A stretch of 64,000 nt of DNA, taken from positions 1,581,242 through 1,645,241 of the forward strand of contig JAIUJO010000069.1 in assembly GCA_023846275.1 (NCBI GenBank), given 5' to 3'. Numbering within the stretch: position 1 is the first letter of the stretch; every line of letters starts with the position of its first letter. Source of the DNA: Vanilla planifolia. Taxonomy: Eukaryota > Streptophyta > Magnoliopsida > Asparagales > Orchidaceae. The position numbers and the translations under genes were made by a program. The notes beneath the pieces are model-generated. The model saw nothing but the letters and a program-made list of their open reading frames with translations, was not told the origin of the DNA and made no database searches. Shown in pieces: positions 41,961 to 54,230 of the stretch.

Positions 41961-43480
41961 TTTGAGTTTGATGACAAATGACACAACAAATGAAAGTGAT
42001 GATGGGCACTAGCTACTAATCTCTTTAATACCATTACTAAAAGCATTTTCTTTATATTCCTGTAAAAATTTCATCAATCTATCTTGTTTAGTGATTATCA
42101 TATTTATAAACATTTTATATCAACTAATATCACTTACCAAACTAATGGATTAACCATTAGGATTTGAAGGATGTCTTTTAATTGGAAACATTATTTGAAC
42201 AAGAGTTATAAGGGAAAATAAACAATTGTTAAATAGTAGTTCTCTAAGATCCATGTGATGAGAATTATATTTTGTACATTTTTAACATAAAAATAGTGGT
42301 GAAAAGTTTATGAATTTGTTTAAGCTAGCAAATTGAAATTTTATTTGTAGGTGCTCACTATTATATCGATTATATTTATCCTTTAGTCTTTGAGCTCCAA
42401 CACTCCTTTTTACTTGAATCAACAAAGCTTAAATTCTTTTATTTATTACTTTATTCAAACAGAGCATAATACATTTATTCTTTGTTAAATATTTTGTCAA
42501 ACATAATATTACTATAAGCATCAAATTTCAATTGTTCCATTACAATTTCTCTTCTTCTATTTGTTTTATTTCTTTGAAAGACTATTATTGGCCTTTTATT
42601 TTTATATCAATCTTGTGATGGTTTTTTTTTGTGAAAGGACTATACTAATTGGTTTTGTTTTTTTTTGGCTTTTATTTGGGGTGAATGTATGCTTGGAATT
42701 ATACTGAACATTATAAAAGTTTTGGTGTACTTTTACATTTTTTTCAAATTTATAATTTTCATTTTTTTCCTAAATTTTAAGGAAAATTAATTTCTTTTAA
42801 AATAAATAGAAATTTGCACAAAACATTAATAAAGGTTTACTCAAATTATATTTATACTTCTTTTAAGTGGTTAACATCCTCAGAAATCATTTGATCAACT
42901 TTTTCAACACTATAAGGTCATGTAAACATTTTCTTAACCATCTTTTTAAAAAATTGAATACTATTTTATATGGAGATTATTATAGATAGAGTTTAGTAGT
43001 TGAAATTCATTAGTGTTATAATGAAGTCTTCTAAAGGCAAAAGTTGATATGTGAGAAAGAGGATGACCATCCTTAAGCATTCAAAGTACTAATTTGAATT
43101 AATGTTGTAAGCTAATTTGTTACAATTCAATGATTTGGAGTTTCTGATTGAAGTACCTATATGACCCATTCAATATATTCATTTGAATAAATGCAATTCG
43201 TAAAGGTATTCATAGTGACCATGGTCAATTCCACAAAACTTATCCATTGAAATGATATTAAAAACATAAGAGCACGATGAATTGAATCACTATATGAACA
43301 TAATCTTCATTGCAAACACTCCATTCAAATATTGGTGAAGTGATAAACGATGCTAATTAAAGAACTAAACTGCTCCAAATAAGACAATGTGCAAAATTGG
43401 ATAAGTTTGACCAGTGCATTCATGTATTGTCATAATTGAATAACCTCAAAAAAACTTAGAAGCATTCTATACATGTAAAA

Positions 43481-43568
43481 ATGGCATGTGCAATGCCACA
43501 TATTTAGATAATAACCATCTTATGATGAATTAAAATATCAAAATGGTATGTGCCATGCCACATATTTA
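43481..43568 (+). repeat. 26 bp direct duplication, each unit an inverted repeat
   Basis: A 26 bp unit starting ATGGCATGTGCAATGCCACA at 43,481-43,506 recurs at 43,543-43,568 with two changes, giving a period of 62 bp. Each unit can fold: the first has TGGCAT and ATGCCA arms around a 5-base loop, and the second has one mismatch in the stem. It could be a protein-binding site pair or the footprint of a small hairpin-ended element. No function can be assigned. Confidence 0.85.
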
Positions 43569-44539
43569 AAATCCATTAAGAAGGTGTAATGAATTCAAAA
43601 AAATCACCTAATTATGCAAATGAAATATAAAGTTTGATATATTGTTTAATAAAACCATTGCATCGAATTGTTGCTATTGAACTAGTCCTTACTTTGGGTT
43701 GATTAAGAGGATGAAAAGTCAAGACATAACATTGATGAGCTTCTACAAAATTTCCATGTGATTGAATTAATAACTAGTTTCAATTGTTATTGGATCAAAT
43801 AACCAACATATTACTAAGAAAGTGAAGGTTTTTTCTTATTTCATCCAATTTCTAAAGAGAAAAATATTTTGATAGGTAGCTTCCTGATTCAGTAATGTAC
43901 CATTGTATTAATAGTATAGAAAACATTTTAATCTAATTTTAATACAATTTATACTCAATTTACATCAGCAAATGTAGTCAAAATTTTATGTCTTGCTTTT
44001 GCATTTTGGTTAAAACCAAGTTCAGGTTTGACAAATAAAATCGTGAAATGGGTTTCATTGGTATTCTTTTGGAAAAGGAAAAAACATTATCTTTAATATA
44101 AGAAGATCAGGTATCATGTATTAGAATTGAGTGATTCTATGGAAATGGGTTTCCCTTGAATGAAATGAGCCAATGTAAATAGGTTCGTTCCATTAAGCCA
44201 AAATGCAACCTGTTTGGCATGAGCTATAAAGCCCTAGATAGTTAATGGGAATTGAATTGTTTTGAAAGAGCTAAAAATATGATAAAATTTTGTGGTTTGT
44301 TTTCCAAGATTTTTCTTCTTGTTTTTCAACCCCAACTGCATAGTGATTTTCGTAAGAGCAAATCCAAGACAATCGCAATGAACTTATTAACGAATTTCAC
44401 AAGTTTGATTATGGAAGGATTCGTTGGATGACTTTCGTTATGATCACTCAATAAATATATGGACATCAATTCTTATCATTTTTAATTAAATATTTGAAAC
44501 CTTTTAGAATTTTTTTTATGAATCTAGAATGTTTAAATT

Positions 44540-46980
44540 AATATGATTGCTAGTGAGTTAAGCTAATTGGTTTACGATTACATTGCCTTCTCATAATATG
44601 TGCTTGAATCAAATCACTTTTCATTGAAATTAATTAATTTCATTCAAAAAGGTTAACATACACCAAGGGATTGCAATTTTTTAGCAAATCATTACAAGGA
44701 TTGATTTACTATTTGATTCTACAATAATGCTCTATAACCTATAGTGTCCCTTAAGTTTAAAACAAATAATAATATCATGGTATCTTCTATATTTATATTA
44801 GATCCTTCATAAATTCTCAATGCATTGATTATTTTACCCAAGTGGTCTCTGATCACATGACCACAAACCAACAATGCATTGGTTCCTTCTACTCAATCAA
44901 ATAGTTTATAATTTGACAAAAGATTATGTTGGGGGAGTTCACTGAACTACCTTAAATGCTTTGCTTTTGCCCCTAAAAATTAGAGGAAGCAATGAATATT
45001 TTACCAAATTGAAGATTTGTTGAGCTTCTCTACATGATTACACTACAATTGAAAATGGCGTAGATATTATGTTGAACTTTATTTATAATAGAATTTACTA
45101 GGATTTTTTTTTCTATTCTTTAGTTTTAGATTTTTAACTTCCAAATATTGCAAGATATGAGAGATGGAAGAAGTCAAGGTACATAATTAGATACAGAGTT
45201 TTTGTGACTACAATTCCACTAGGGTGGAAGAAATTGATGAACCATTTCATGTTTGTTTTGTTTAATAACATGGATCATAGAAATATGGTTCAATAAGTTT
45301 GTACACTAGGAGAATCCATAAAATTAAGAATTTGAGAGTCCCTATATGTATAGAAGGTCCATTTATGTTCAAATTAAAAATTCAAATTCCTGTAATTGTT
45401 AGCAAAATGTAATAAATTTATAAGAGCCTTCACATTATTAAAGGCATTTTGGATGGTAGATGACTATACCTCTAAACGAACTCATTTATCACTCTTCCTC
45501 TATCCGATTATCTTTATGCATGTTTTGTTAATGTAGTTTTGTAAGTGAACAATCTACTTCTTACCATTGAATAAGGTGCTTTCAAGTAAAGAGATTGGAT
45601 GGTAGTGTCTTTTGAATCTTAAGAGCTTCTTGATGTTATTCTCCTACTTGTGTTTCATTTATTTACTCTTAATAGAAAAAATATTTAGCACAATAATTTC
45701 CAAATGCAATGAGTCATAGATCTTAAAGAAGAATATATTGATATTTTGAATGGACTTTTTTACACCTATTAAGAAGAGGATAAAACTCAACTATTAGGTC
45801 CTAATAGGAATCAAGTTTATAACCTCTCGAAGTAGCATAGTGCTTCACTACACTTGATATATGTAGATTGCTTAAACCTCTTCTAAGTGCTTTTGTTATA
45901 AAAACGAATTGGAATAAGGAAAGATGGTTACCTTGCTTTAGCAATGGGATGATTAAGAGGGCCTTTGTCTCTGAAATTAATGAATAGTAGTATGTTTTTA
46001 TTATAGATACTTATGACTAAATTAACAAATTAACTATTAAAGTTACTTTTTAAAAAAATTGCATGATATATGTTTGAATTCTTTTCTAAGGTATGGTTTG
46101 ATAATAGAATTATTAACTTTGACCTTGCAATTTAAAACATCAAAGTAGTTCTTATGCAATGAAGATATTTTTTTTATTTCTCCTTTGTAAATGTTGATTG
46201 CTCCATTAAAATGAGTGTGTGGAAAAGAAAGATTGTAGGCTAAAAACTAATAACTTAAAATTTTTTTTAAAAGAAACTATAAGTGCAAATTAGTCTATAA
46301 TCTTTAAAATATTTAGTGCAATAGGTCCTTGGAAGGATGATTATATTTGCACTAATGAATTATCTAAGTAACAGGTTTCCAATAGTAGAGTCATTGATAG
46401 CTTCATAATTTTCACCTTTATCAACAATGCTTGTAAGAGAAATTATTAAGCCCATTCAATTTAAATGCACTTGAAAAATCCATCAAAAAAATTATTTTTT
46501 GTATTTCCCCGACACAAATTTGCTAAATTAGCATCATATTCCTTTTCAGTAAGTTTATGGATAATAGAGCAAAGCTCTTCACATTTTGCTTGGTAGAGAC
46601 AATAGGTAAGTGAGAGGTGAAGCAACCCACAACATATTTAGCAGTTAAAACCTTCTCTGAGAGCCAACTCTGAATTGCAACTTTAATTCATTTTGTATTA
46701 AGCTTACTTTGCCAATTTTTGGCCATTATGTGGAAGAAAGTTTTGCTTTTATCACCTTCTTTGATCCACATAGTACTTTCCTTCAAGTTTTTAATACATC
46801 TCCACCATTTTAGTAGCCATGAACAACTAATCCTAAGTTTGGTTAATTCAAAAGTTTATAATTCTTTTATAGCTAGTTAAGGACTTTTACTTTCTCAAAA
46901 AGTGGCTCTTCTAATTCTTGAATCATCTAGAATATATTACAAAATTGACCTTTCTTCATGGTGAGCTTTAAGTTTGAAAA
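44540..46980 (-). mobile_element. L1-type LINE, degenerate copy B (RT plus RNase H)
   Basis: Positions 45,530-46,970 align along their length with 38,220-39,500 of copy A, at the same spacing and in the same orientation, so both belong to one family. The RT region is followed toward lower coordinates by a poorly preserved section and then an RNase H domain at about 44,990-44,550. There the minus-strand translation follows the plant LINE RNase H pattern: a 'CGHVIRDHLGKI' block near 44,860 and an 'IMRR-CNRKPISL'-like block matching the usual 'REANQVADHLA' end near 44,590. The ORF1 and endonuclease part is absent. Homology stops near 46,970, which fits 5' truncation at insertion or interruption by the neighbouring gypsy fossil. 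Many stops and frameshifts make it inactive. Confidence 0.75.
44550..44990 (-). pseudogene. RNase H domain remnant of LINE copy B
   Basis: RNase H of this kind removes RNA from RNA-DNA hybrids during LINE copying and is a C-terminal module in many plant L1 elements. The remnant keeps the overall order of the family (start with 'VIRDHLG', middle 'E-L-Y', end 'VAD-LA'-like), but several catalytic carboxylates cannot be identified with confidence. An origin from a gypsy RNase H is less likely because it sits at the expected place downstream of the LINE RT. Confidence 0.6.
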
Positions 46981-47599
46981 AAAATTTAGCCCATAGTTTG
47001 TGTATGAATGGTATAAGAAGTAGCTTTGGCTCTAATATCGACAAGTGCAAAAAATCTAAGATTGCACCACTAAATTTTAAAGACAAGCTATTGTATTAAG
47101 GATATCTATTGTAAAGATATAGACTTTACCATGTACTTTTAAGGTTTTTGTTATCCTATTGCGACATAGCTAACCTTGTTCCTTGTATAATCTTTGGTAT
47201 AAGCAAGCACATTTACCACAGCCATTGATGTAATGGCCACTGAAAAGAAGAACAAAAATATGGAACCAAAGACATAACATTTCACACTTTAGGAGGATTA
47301 ACACTAATATAATGAAATAACAAAAAAAGGAGAGATTAATACCAAATAAGGTGGATGATAGCCACAACAATAACAACAACATTTACAAGTGTGAGTCACA
47401 AAAATTGTATCCACTATAAAAAGCAAGGGCTATGAGAAAAATGTTGGATTGTTTACACTAATCTTTTCTCAGACACGTCTAAGAAAAATGAGGAAAACTA
47501 TCTTTCTCGCAACTAAAATTGAGACTATTGTTGAGGTATCATAATAAAATTATAACACTCTATGTCTTTTGGTAAGGCCAACAAGGCTTATAATTAATG

Positions 47600-50010
47600 A
47601 AATCATTATAGAAATAATGGAACTCTTTTCAATCTATATTCAAGTAGATGAGTTGGTTAATGCTATCATAGACACTAGCACTTAGAAAAATTTGATCTTT
47701 AATGGCCTTGTGCAGAAGCTCTGCTTAAAAATTGGTGCTTATCCAAGACATATTCACATGGGTTGAGTCAAAAGGCCTCTAAAGCAAGAGTTTATAGAAC
47801 ATATAAGGCAAAATTTAAAATCACGTAAGAATATATTGATGAAGTTGTCCATGAAGCAGTTCTATTAGAAGTTTGCCATGCCATCTTTTACGAGTGATAG
47901 TTGTGGAATCAAGATGATCTATACTATTGTTAAGCTGAATAGTATCAATTCAGAAAGGATGGATAGAAATTTAATATAATATGGAACAAAGGAAAGTTAA
48001 TCGTAGATATTATTGTTACTACCATGCAAAGAGATTTGAATATAAAAGTTTAAATTATATATTAATTTAATTACACATATGAAGCTGAATACTGGTTCCA
48101 AAAAATATAGTAATCTTCCTAAACTACTTAAGAAGATACTAAGCAAATATTCTACACCATTTACTAGTGCAATTGCCAAATTGTGTTGTGAAGCATCTGA
48201 TCAACTTCTATCAAATTAACACTTATAAATATAGATATGTATCATAACTTAATAGAAAAAAATGATGTGATTAACATGCAAGCCATAGAGTTATTGAAAA
48301 ATGAAGTACTAGAGCCTACTAATTCACCATTTGTCTCTCTAGTTGAATTAGTGCAAAAAGGGTGGAAGTTGGCACATTTGTGTGGATTGTGGAGCTCTTA
48401 ACAAAATCACTTATACAAATAGGTATCCACTATGAAGAATTAATGATCTATTAGACCAACTAAAGCATGCATGAGCATTCACAAAATTTGATGTCTAAGA
48501 AAGGTATAATCAATTTCATATTACAGAAGGAGAAACTTTGAAAAAAACTTTCAAAACTCTACAAAGATTGTATGAGTGGCTACTAATGGTTTTTGGCTTA
48601 TGCAATGCTCAAGCAAAAGTCATGTGACTAATGAATGGCCTTCTACTCCCTTAGAAGATTTTATGCTTATCTACCTTGATGACATTCTCATTTATAGTAG
48701 TACGCATGAAGGATAGATAAAGAATTTATGGAAGGTGTCCGACATATTACAATCTCATTATTTATAGTTAAATGAGAAGTTGTGTGAGTAAGCAATGGAA
48801 ACAATTTTAATGCAACTGAGAAGTGGTGTAAACATCATGATGTCACCAATGTGAGGGGTTTTCATAGAGCTTGTCAATACCTAAGAAAATTCATCAAAGA
48901 ATTCTTTGAAATAATAGCACCATTTCGTGCACTAACTTTCCAACATCTAAAATTTGAGTCGATAGAACTACATCAGTAGACATTTTGATACTTTAAAGAG
49001 GTAATTTGTGAAGCACCAATTCTAGTTCTACCAATCTACAACATCCAATTAATATTCAAGTAGATGCAACATGGTGAGTTATTGATATAGTTTTAAAGGA
49101 ATAAGCCCAAGCTGCTAGCATACTATTCTTAATTTACTTTTAAGAGAATCAAAAAATCGAATTAGTGATAAAGAGCTGAGTTGTTTACATCAATCTATAA
49201 AGCAATAGAGGCCATACACCCTTAAAAAATAATTCACAGCACATTCAAATCATTAGCCACTCTGATATTTGTAGACTCAATCATAGATAAAACATGTACA
49301 ATGCCTTTAGTGGTTGTCATACCTACAATAATTATGCCTAATTATTAAATATAAGAAAGGCACTTTGAACAAGCTTATAAATATGCTTTCTTGACCTCCT
49401 TCAATCTTACAATGTTTAACAACTACTATGTATACATAACCTGTAGAATTTAAGGAGAAAGTTATGAAGTATTAAGATGACCCCAATTTTTGAAGAATTT
49501 AGCAAGAGAAAAATGAGGTAAATACTCAAATTACTTTATCATAAATAAAGTTTTGTACATCAAGATGATGATAAAAAATGATGAATAAGTGTAGCTCAAA
49601 TTAGCAAGGTCTTGAGACACACTGCAGTTTCAAAGGCCACTCTTAATTTTCAAAGGTATGCTCATTGACCGCACATGAATTTAGATGTTATGAAATTTAT
49701 TGATGGTGAATGCTTTTTGTTGCAACAATACCATCAGGTCATATATAACAACTACATATACTGCTACCAATACTGACAAGTCCTTGGAATAATATCTTAA
49801 TGAATTTTATCAATTGTCTATCAATGACTTCATGAGGACATAATCACTTATCTGTAGTGGTAGATAGAATTTCCAAGATGGTTAGAGTAATGTCATACAA
49901 ATAAGGGATTACAAGTGACCAAGTAATTATCTTTTTCTTCCAAAAAGTATGTGTACCATTGATGGTTAGAGTAATGCCATATTGTAGGTTTGATTAAGCC
50001 ATCATTTTAG
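47600..50010 (+). mobile_element. Ty3/gypsy retrotransposon fossil (protease to integrase)
   Basis: The plus-strand translation in pieces follows the gypsy pol order. An aspartic protease-like region (about 47,640-47,890) has an 'AIIDTST' block followed by 'GWVK'. Reverse transcriptase (about 48,260-48,800) includes 'LYEWLLMVFGL-NA' and the catalytic 'YLDDILIYS' box near 48,670-48,700. The RT-RNase H connection has an 'RKFIKEFFEIIAPF-AL' block near 48,880-48,940, and an RNase H start (about 49,010-49,180) carries 'PILVLP'. The integrase zinc region lies near 49,660-49,740, and its core (about 49,770-49,970) has 'PLPILTSPWNNILMNF' and 'VVVDRISKM'. The element is broken many times and is ancient. 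Gag and both LTRs were not recognised. Its orientation is opposite to the gypsy fragment at 36.7-37.9 kb. Confidence 0.85.
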
Positions 50011-50605
50011 CTTTTCAAGATAGAAAATAAATCAAGAAATGAATAATTATATATTGTCAAGAAAAAATAATTGTTCATGGCCCTTCAATCAAATCTTGAA
50101 AAAATATTTTCAGTTTTTTAATATATTTGTTTTATACAAAACTTAGAAAATAAAAAATCACTTCTATCTTGAAATCTGTCAATCAATCTTGAAATAAAAT
50201 AATTAATTAATCTTGTAAAATTATTGTAGGTTTTTTATGCATAAATAAAAAATACTAAATTCAATATTTATACAACAATTTTATTTTTATCTTCAAACAT
50301 GTATCAAAGTTTAATTGATTACCTCTTTCAACCTCACTCACCTAAACATTTTTCATCAAAAATATTTGAAATAAACAAAATTCTTCAATGCATGATGCAA
50401 TGAAAAAAAATGGTCATTTGTTTAAAAAGATGAACAAACCCTAATTAAACAAAAGCCTTATGAAAAAAGGAGAAAGAAATAGTAAAAAATTCATACATGG
50501 CCATACTAGTTTTGCAAAACAAACTAAACCACCATAGCACATTAATCCACTGCTTAGGAAACCACTATCTTTATCCAACTAGAAAACCAATTCGAGTTAC
50601 AACTT
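50011..50605. other. Unrecognised DNA downstream of the gypsy fossil
   Basis: This stretch should include the end of the gypsy element and perhaps its 3' LTR. No second LTR copy was found upstream to confirm it. It is AT-rich with no recognised motif. Confidence 0.35.
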
Positions 50606-51509
50606 GAAGAAGAGGTAGAAGAAAGAAAGAAAATGAGTAGAAGAAGAAGAAGAACAAATAGAAGGTCAAGAAGGAGGAGGAGGAGGGGAAAAAAGATGAA
50701 AGAATGGAGAAGATGATGGTGAAGAAGAAGAAGAAAGAAAATAGAGAAAGAAAGTAAGAAAGAATAAGAATAAGAAGAAAAAGAAGAAAAAGAAGAAGAA
50801 GAAGAAGAAGAAGAAGAAGAAGAAGAAGAAGAAGAAGAAGAAGAAGAAGAAAAGAAGAAGAAAAAGAAGAAGTAGAAGAAGAACAAGAAAAGAAGAAGAA
50901 GAAGAAGAATAAAGAAAAAAAGAAAGAAAGTAAGAAAAGGAAGAAGAAGAAGGAAGGGAGAATGAATGGAAGAAAGAAAGAAAGAAGAAGAAAGAGAAGA
51001 AGAAAAAGAAAGAGAAGTCAAAGAAGAAAGGAAGAATGAATGAAAGGAAAAAATAAAGAAAGAAAGATGAAGAAGAAGTAGTACTAGAAGAAGAAGTAGA
51101 AAGAAAGAAAGAAAGAATAAGTGAATGAAAGAGAGAAGAAGGAGAAGTAGAATAAGAATAATAATAAGGACAAGATGGTGATGACGGAGAAGAAGAGGAA
51201 GAAGAAGAAGAAGTGGAACAAGAAGAAGATGCTAGACAAGAGGAAGGAAGACAAGATAAAGAGGAGGAAGAAGAAGAAAAAGAATAAGAAGGAGAAGAAA
51301 AAGAATAAGAAGGAGAAGAAGAAGAAGAAGAAGATGAAGATGAAGAAGTAGAAGAAGTATAGGACGAGGGTGAACAAGAAGAAGAGGAAGAAGTAAAAGA
51401 ACTGGAAGAAGATGAAGAAGGAGAGGAAGAAGATGAAGAAGAAGAGGAAGATGATATAGAAAAAGATGAAGAAGAAAAATAAGTAGGAGTAGAAGAAGAA
51501 GAAGGGAAA
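50606..51509 (+). repeat. ~900 bp GAA/GGA-rich polypurine microsatellite tract
   Basis: For about 900 bp the top strand is nearly all purine, mostly GAA with GAAA, GGA and GAT variants and only scattered T or C. A pure (AAG)20 run spans about 50,791-50,851. Interruptions grow toward both ends, as in an old expanded microsatellite. The long minus-strand frames inside it (50,554-51,021; 50,666-51,517, 283 codons; 51,084-51,545) encode only Ser, Phe or Leu runs and are artefacts of TTC/TCC/CTT repetition, not proteins. Such tracts are known to form triplex (H-DNA) structures and to expand or contract. Confidence 0.97.
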
Positions 51510-53519
51510 TTGCCCATCCTTCACATATCTAATCATGATATTCAACTATTGAATAAATTTTAGTGAGCAATGTAGGAAATGAGTGATACCACTTTTATGA
51601 AGATGGAAAATTGCTTGAAATGAGAGTATTTTACTACAGTAAGCGAAGCAGGAAATGATGGATACGAATTTTTGCCATGAAAACTTGGAGTTTATAGTGT
51701 ACAACATCCAAAAATATGGAAAGATAGTATTATATATGTATAGCTTACATACAATCATATTGTGCATGAATTGATAAATAAGAATTCTTTCAAGGATTTT
51801 TCATTAATCCTACACAAAGCTAGCTACACTTGAATTTCAAGATGCAAGAAATAATAGAATTAGAAGTGATATTAAACACAAAAACTCAAAACATTCCAGA
51901 TACAATACATGAAATATATTTCAATGCCAAAAGATAATGACTCAAGTCATAGAAAAAGTATAAGATAAGACATGACCAACATAGAGTTTAAAGATGTTCA
52001 CAAAAGATTACCTTATTTGGCTTCATATTAGGAAGGAAAGATTTAAAGTACATGAAAAGATGATAAAAGTAATATGATATAGTCATTTCAAGATAATATT
52101 AGGAATTAATAATAATACATATCTAGTTGTTTGAACAGAATATATGAAAATGTTTTTAATAGTTAATATGGTTAGCTTGAAGGCCTATGAGCAATTTTTG
52201 CTTGATGATGAACATTAAAAACACTTGGCACCAATGGATGACTTTTTAAAGAATGATGATAACATCTTAAATTTAGATAACATCATCTAGAAAGGGATCA
52301 TTACGATAACGAGCAAGGCCTAGAATTTATACCAAATTGTGAAGAAGGGAAAAAGACTTACTATTACAAAATGTATAGCTTGGACAAAGGTTAGTCATTA
52401 ATCCGTCATGTTTGTTTGGAGTAAAATAAAAAAATAAGGACTAGTGGATCTACTCAAGTTAATTCAATGAATCTAAAAAAATAAGCCAAAACTGGAGGAA
52501 GGAGGTGCAAAGAAAGTGCATGTTCTGTGGCTCACGTTGGAATGGACAGTTGTCTTTTGTATGCTTGACTTCAAGAACCACATCTACTACATTCCATATG
52601 TAGTGCTAACTAGGTTTATGTACACCAATTATGAAAAGGAGATGGAACAACCGCCACACATATATGAGCATGCTTTAGGTGGGTAGATATATGGGTCATA
52701 TGCAACACAAGTACCACTTACTATGCCTTTCCTATGCTCATGTAGTGCTAAGTGGTGCATCAAATTAAAGTGCATATTGGGCTTTAACATGCATGTATGG
52801 AGCCAATGATGCAAAATTTTGTCGATTTTAATGTTTTGATGAAATGACAAATGTGTCTTTGGGAAATTAAAATGTTATGCCTTCTTTAATAAAATTTTCC
52901 AATATAAAGAAGCAAGAATAATGAAAGAAGAAGAACTTCTGGTAGTATTCAATTTTCTTGTGAGAAAATCATTATTCTTCTTCTATTGATTACTTAGTTT
53001 CTCACAATTTTGATACTTCAAATTTTTCTTTTTTGACTAAGACAATATGGTCTACTAGTGAGAGCATAAGGTGAGAAATCCTCATAAAAAGATTAGTTGC
53101 TCATTGAATTTGTTGATATAGTTATTTAAGAGATGACTCATAGTACATCACGGTTCTTTTACTAAGTATTGAAGTTCTATGACGTAGTTAAGAAATTTAA
53201 TTTTTGACATGTTGGGAGAGTAGAATTTCTCATATGTTAAGCTACTTATGAAACCTTTATCAACTTTTATTTCCTTATATTCCCCTATTTATGTAAATTT
53301 ATTACTCAAAACTTTGGGTGTCCACACAAAAGACTACGAAAGTTTGGGGTTTCACATTGCTTATTGCTTGATGAATTGGAATTAACTCTTCCTCACCATT
53401 TCTTGCATACATCAAGAAATTTTTTCCTTGTTGCATTGGATAGTTAATTATCTTTTTTGCAATACAGATAATAGTTTGGAAGATTTTTGGAGCTTAATAT
53501 TTTACTCTATACTATTATT
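51510..53519. other. Unrecognised DNA with a coding-like patch
   Basis: Most of this stretch is unremarkable. From about 52,150 to 52,830 GC rises to the high thirties, and the plus strand has a 68-codon open stretch at 52,478-52,686. Its translation is balanced in composition, with Trp, Pro, His and Gly, unlike the compositional frames elsewhere. Readable blocks include 'LWLTLEWTVVFC', 'YYIPYVVLTRFMYTN' and 'PPHIYEHALGG'. I do not recognise the family. It may be a fragment of an old element or of a host gene. Confidence 0.4.
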
Positions 53520-54230
53520 GTTGCTAATCTTTCTAAGGATTCTAATATGTGACGAATGCCTTTAGAAAAATTGATCTTTATGTTGATTGGAGCCCCAAAA
53601 GTCGTTGTTAACTACTTTAGCATTTACATTTAATGGGTTGTTGACCTTGACACAATTGAGAGTTGGGCAAACTTGTTGACAATGTGGATTGGAAGGTAGT
53701 CCAAAGAGATCTACACTAGAGCTTATATAGGTTGAATTTTGAGTGAAAAAAGTAAGAACCATTTGATGATTCTCATTTGAAAGTCTACAATTTTACAATT
53801 TTTGTAAATGCAACATAACTGTCATCTAATTCTAATGAAATTCTTATAAGCATGTGCTATATTTATCACAATAGATCTAAAATAGCCAAATTGTTTGATT
53901 TCAGCTCTTTGGAACTCAATGATGGGTCTTGAAAGTGAGAACATTGCCAATTATAGTGAGTTCGATGGGTGTAGCCTTTTTGTTGATATCATTATTATTG
54001 AACATGACCTCTTGTAAGCACTTTAAAAAAGGCGTTGGAATTATCTTTATTAGAGAGGTTGGGGAACTCCATTGATTCACCACAAAAGAAGGGCCAATAC
54101 TCCAATGGGTACATGAAATCTACCTAGTAAGAGAGAGGAACATGCCAACATGAATAATCCAAAAATCTCGTTTGATATTTCTTCCAGCTTCCACCAAATT
54201 TGAAAATGAGCATATTAATGAAATGCTATT
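53520..54230 (-). mobile_element. L1-type LINE fragment, copy C (ORF1-like region)
   Basis: This fragment aligns colinearly with 40,530-41,110 of LINE copy A. Shared blocks include 'AATCTTTCTAAGGATTCTAA' at its low-coordinate end, 'TTGTTGAC-A-GTGGATT-GAAGGT', 'TCTCATTTGAAAG' and 'ATCATTATTATTGAACAT'. It therefore carries only the ORF1-like part, in the same minus orientation as copies A and B. The longest open piece is 53,562-53,762 (66 codons). The RT part is missing, so this is a fragment separated by deletion or rearrangement. Confidence 0.7.

Larger units (their letters stand above)
41301..44539. other. Unrecognised DNA between two LINE copies
   Basis: This region separates LINE copies A and B. 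It contains the second copy of a dispersed repeat (41,530-41,960) and a small palindromic duplication (43,481-43,568), but no recognised coding sequence. Part of 44,000-44,540 is probably the 3' untranslated end of LINE copy B, whose poly-A tail would read as poly-T on this strand. I could not place that end. Confidence 0.4.

Noticed and set aside
47005-47060. Primer-binding-site-like word (minus strand GATATTAGAGCC) near the start of the plus-strand gypsy fossil
   Set aside because: It matches the initiator-Met PBS only loosely, is on the wrong strand for the neighbouring element, and has no LTR end beside it.
50554-51545. Long minus-strand open frames up to 283 codons made of Ser, Phe or Leu runs
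   Set aside because: They are the three readings of a TTC-rich microsatellite. Stops simply cannot arise in such a repeat, and there is no protein-like composition.
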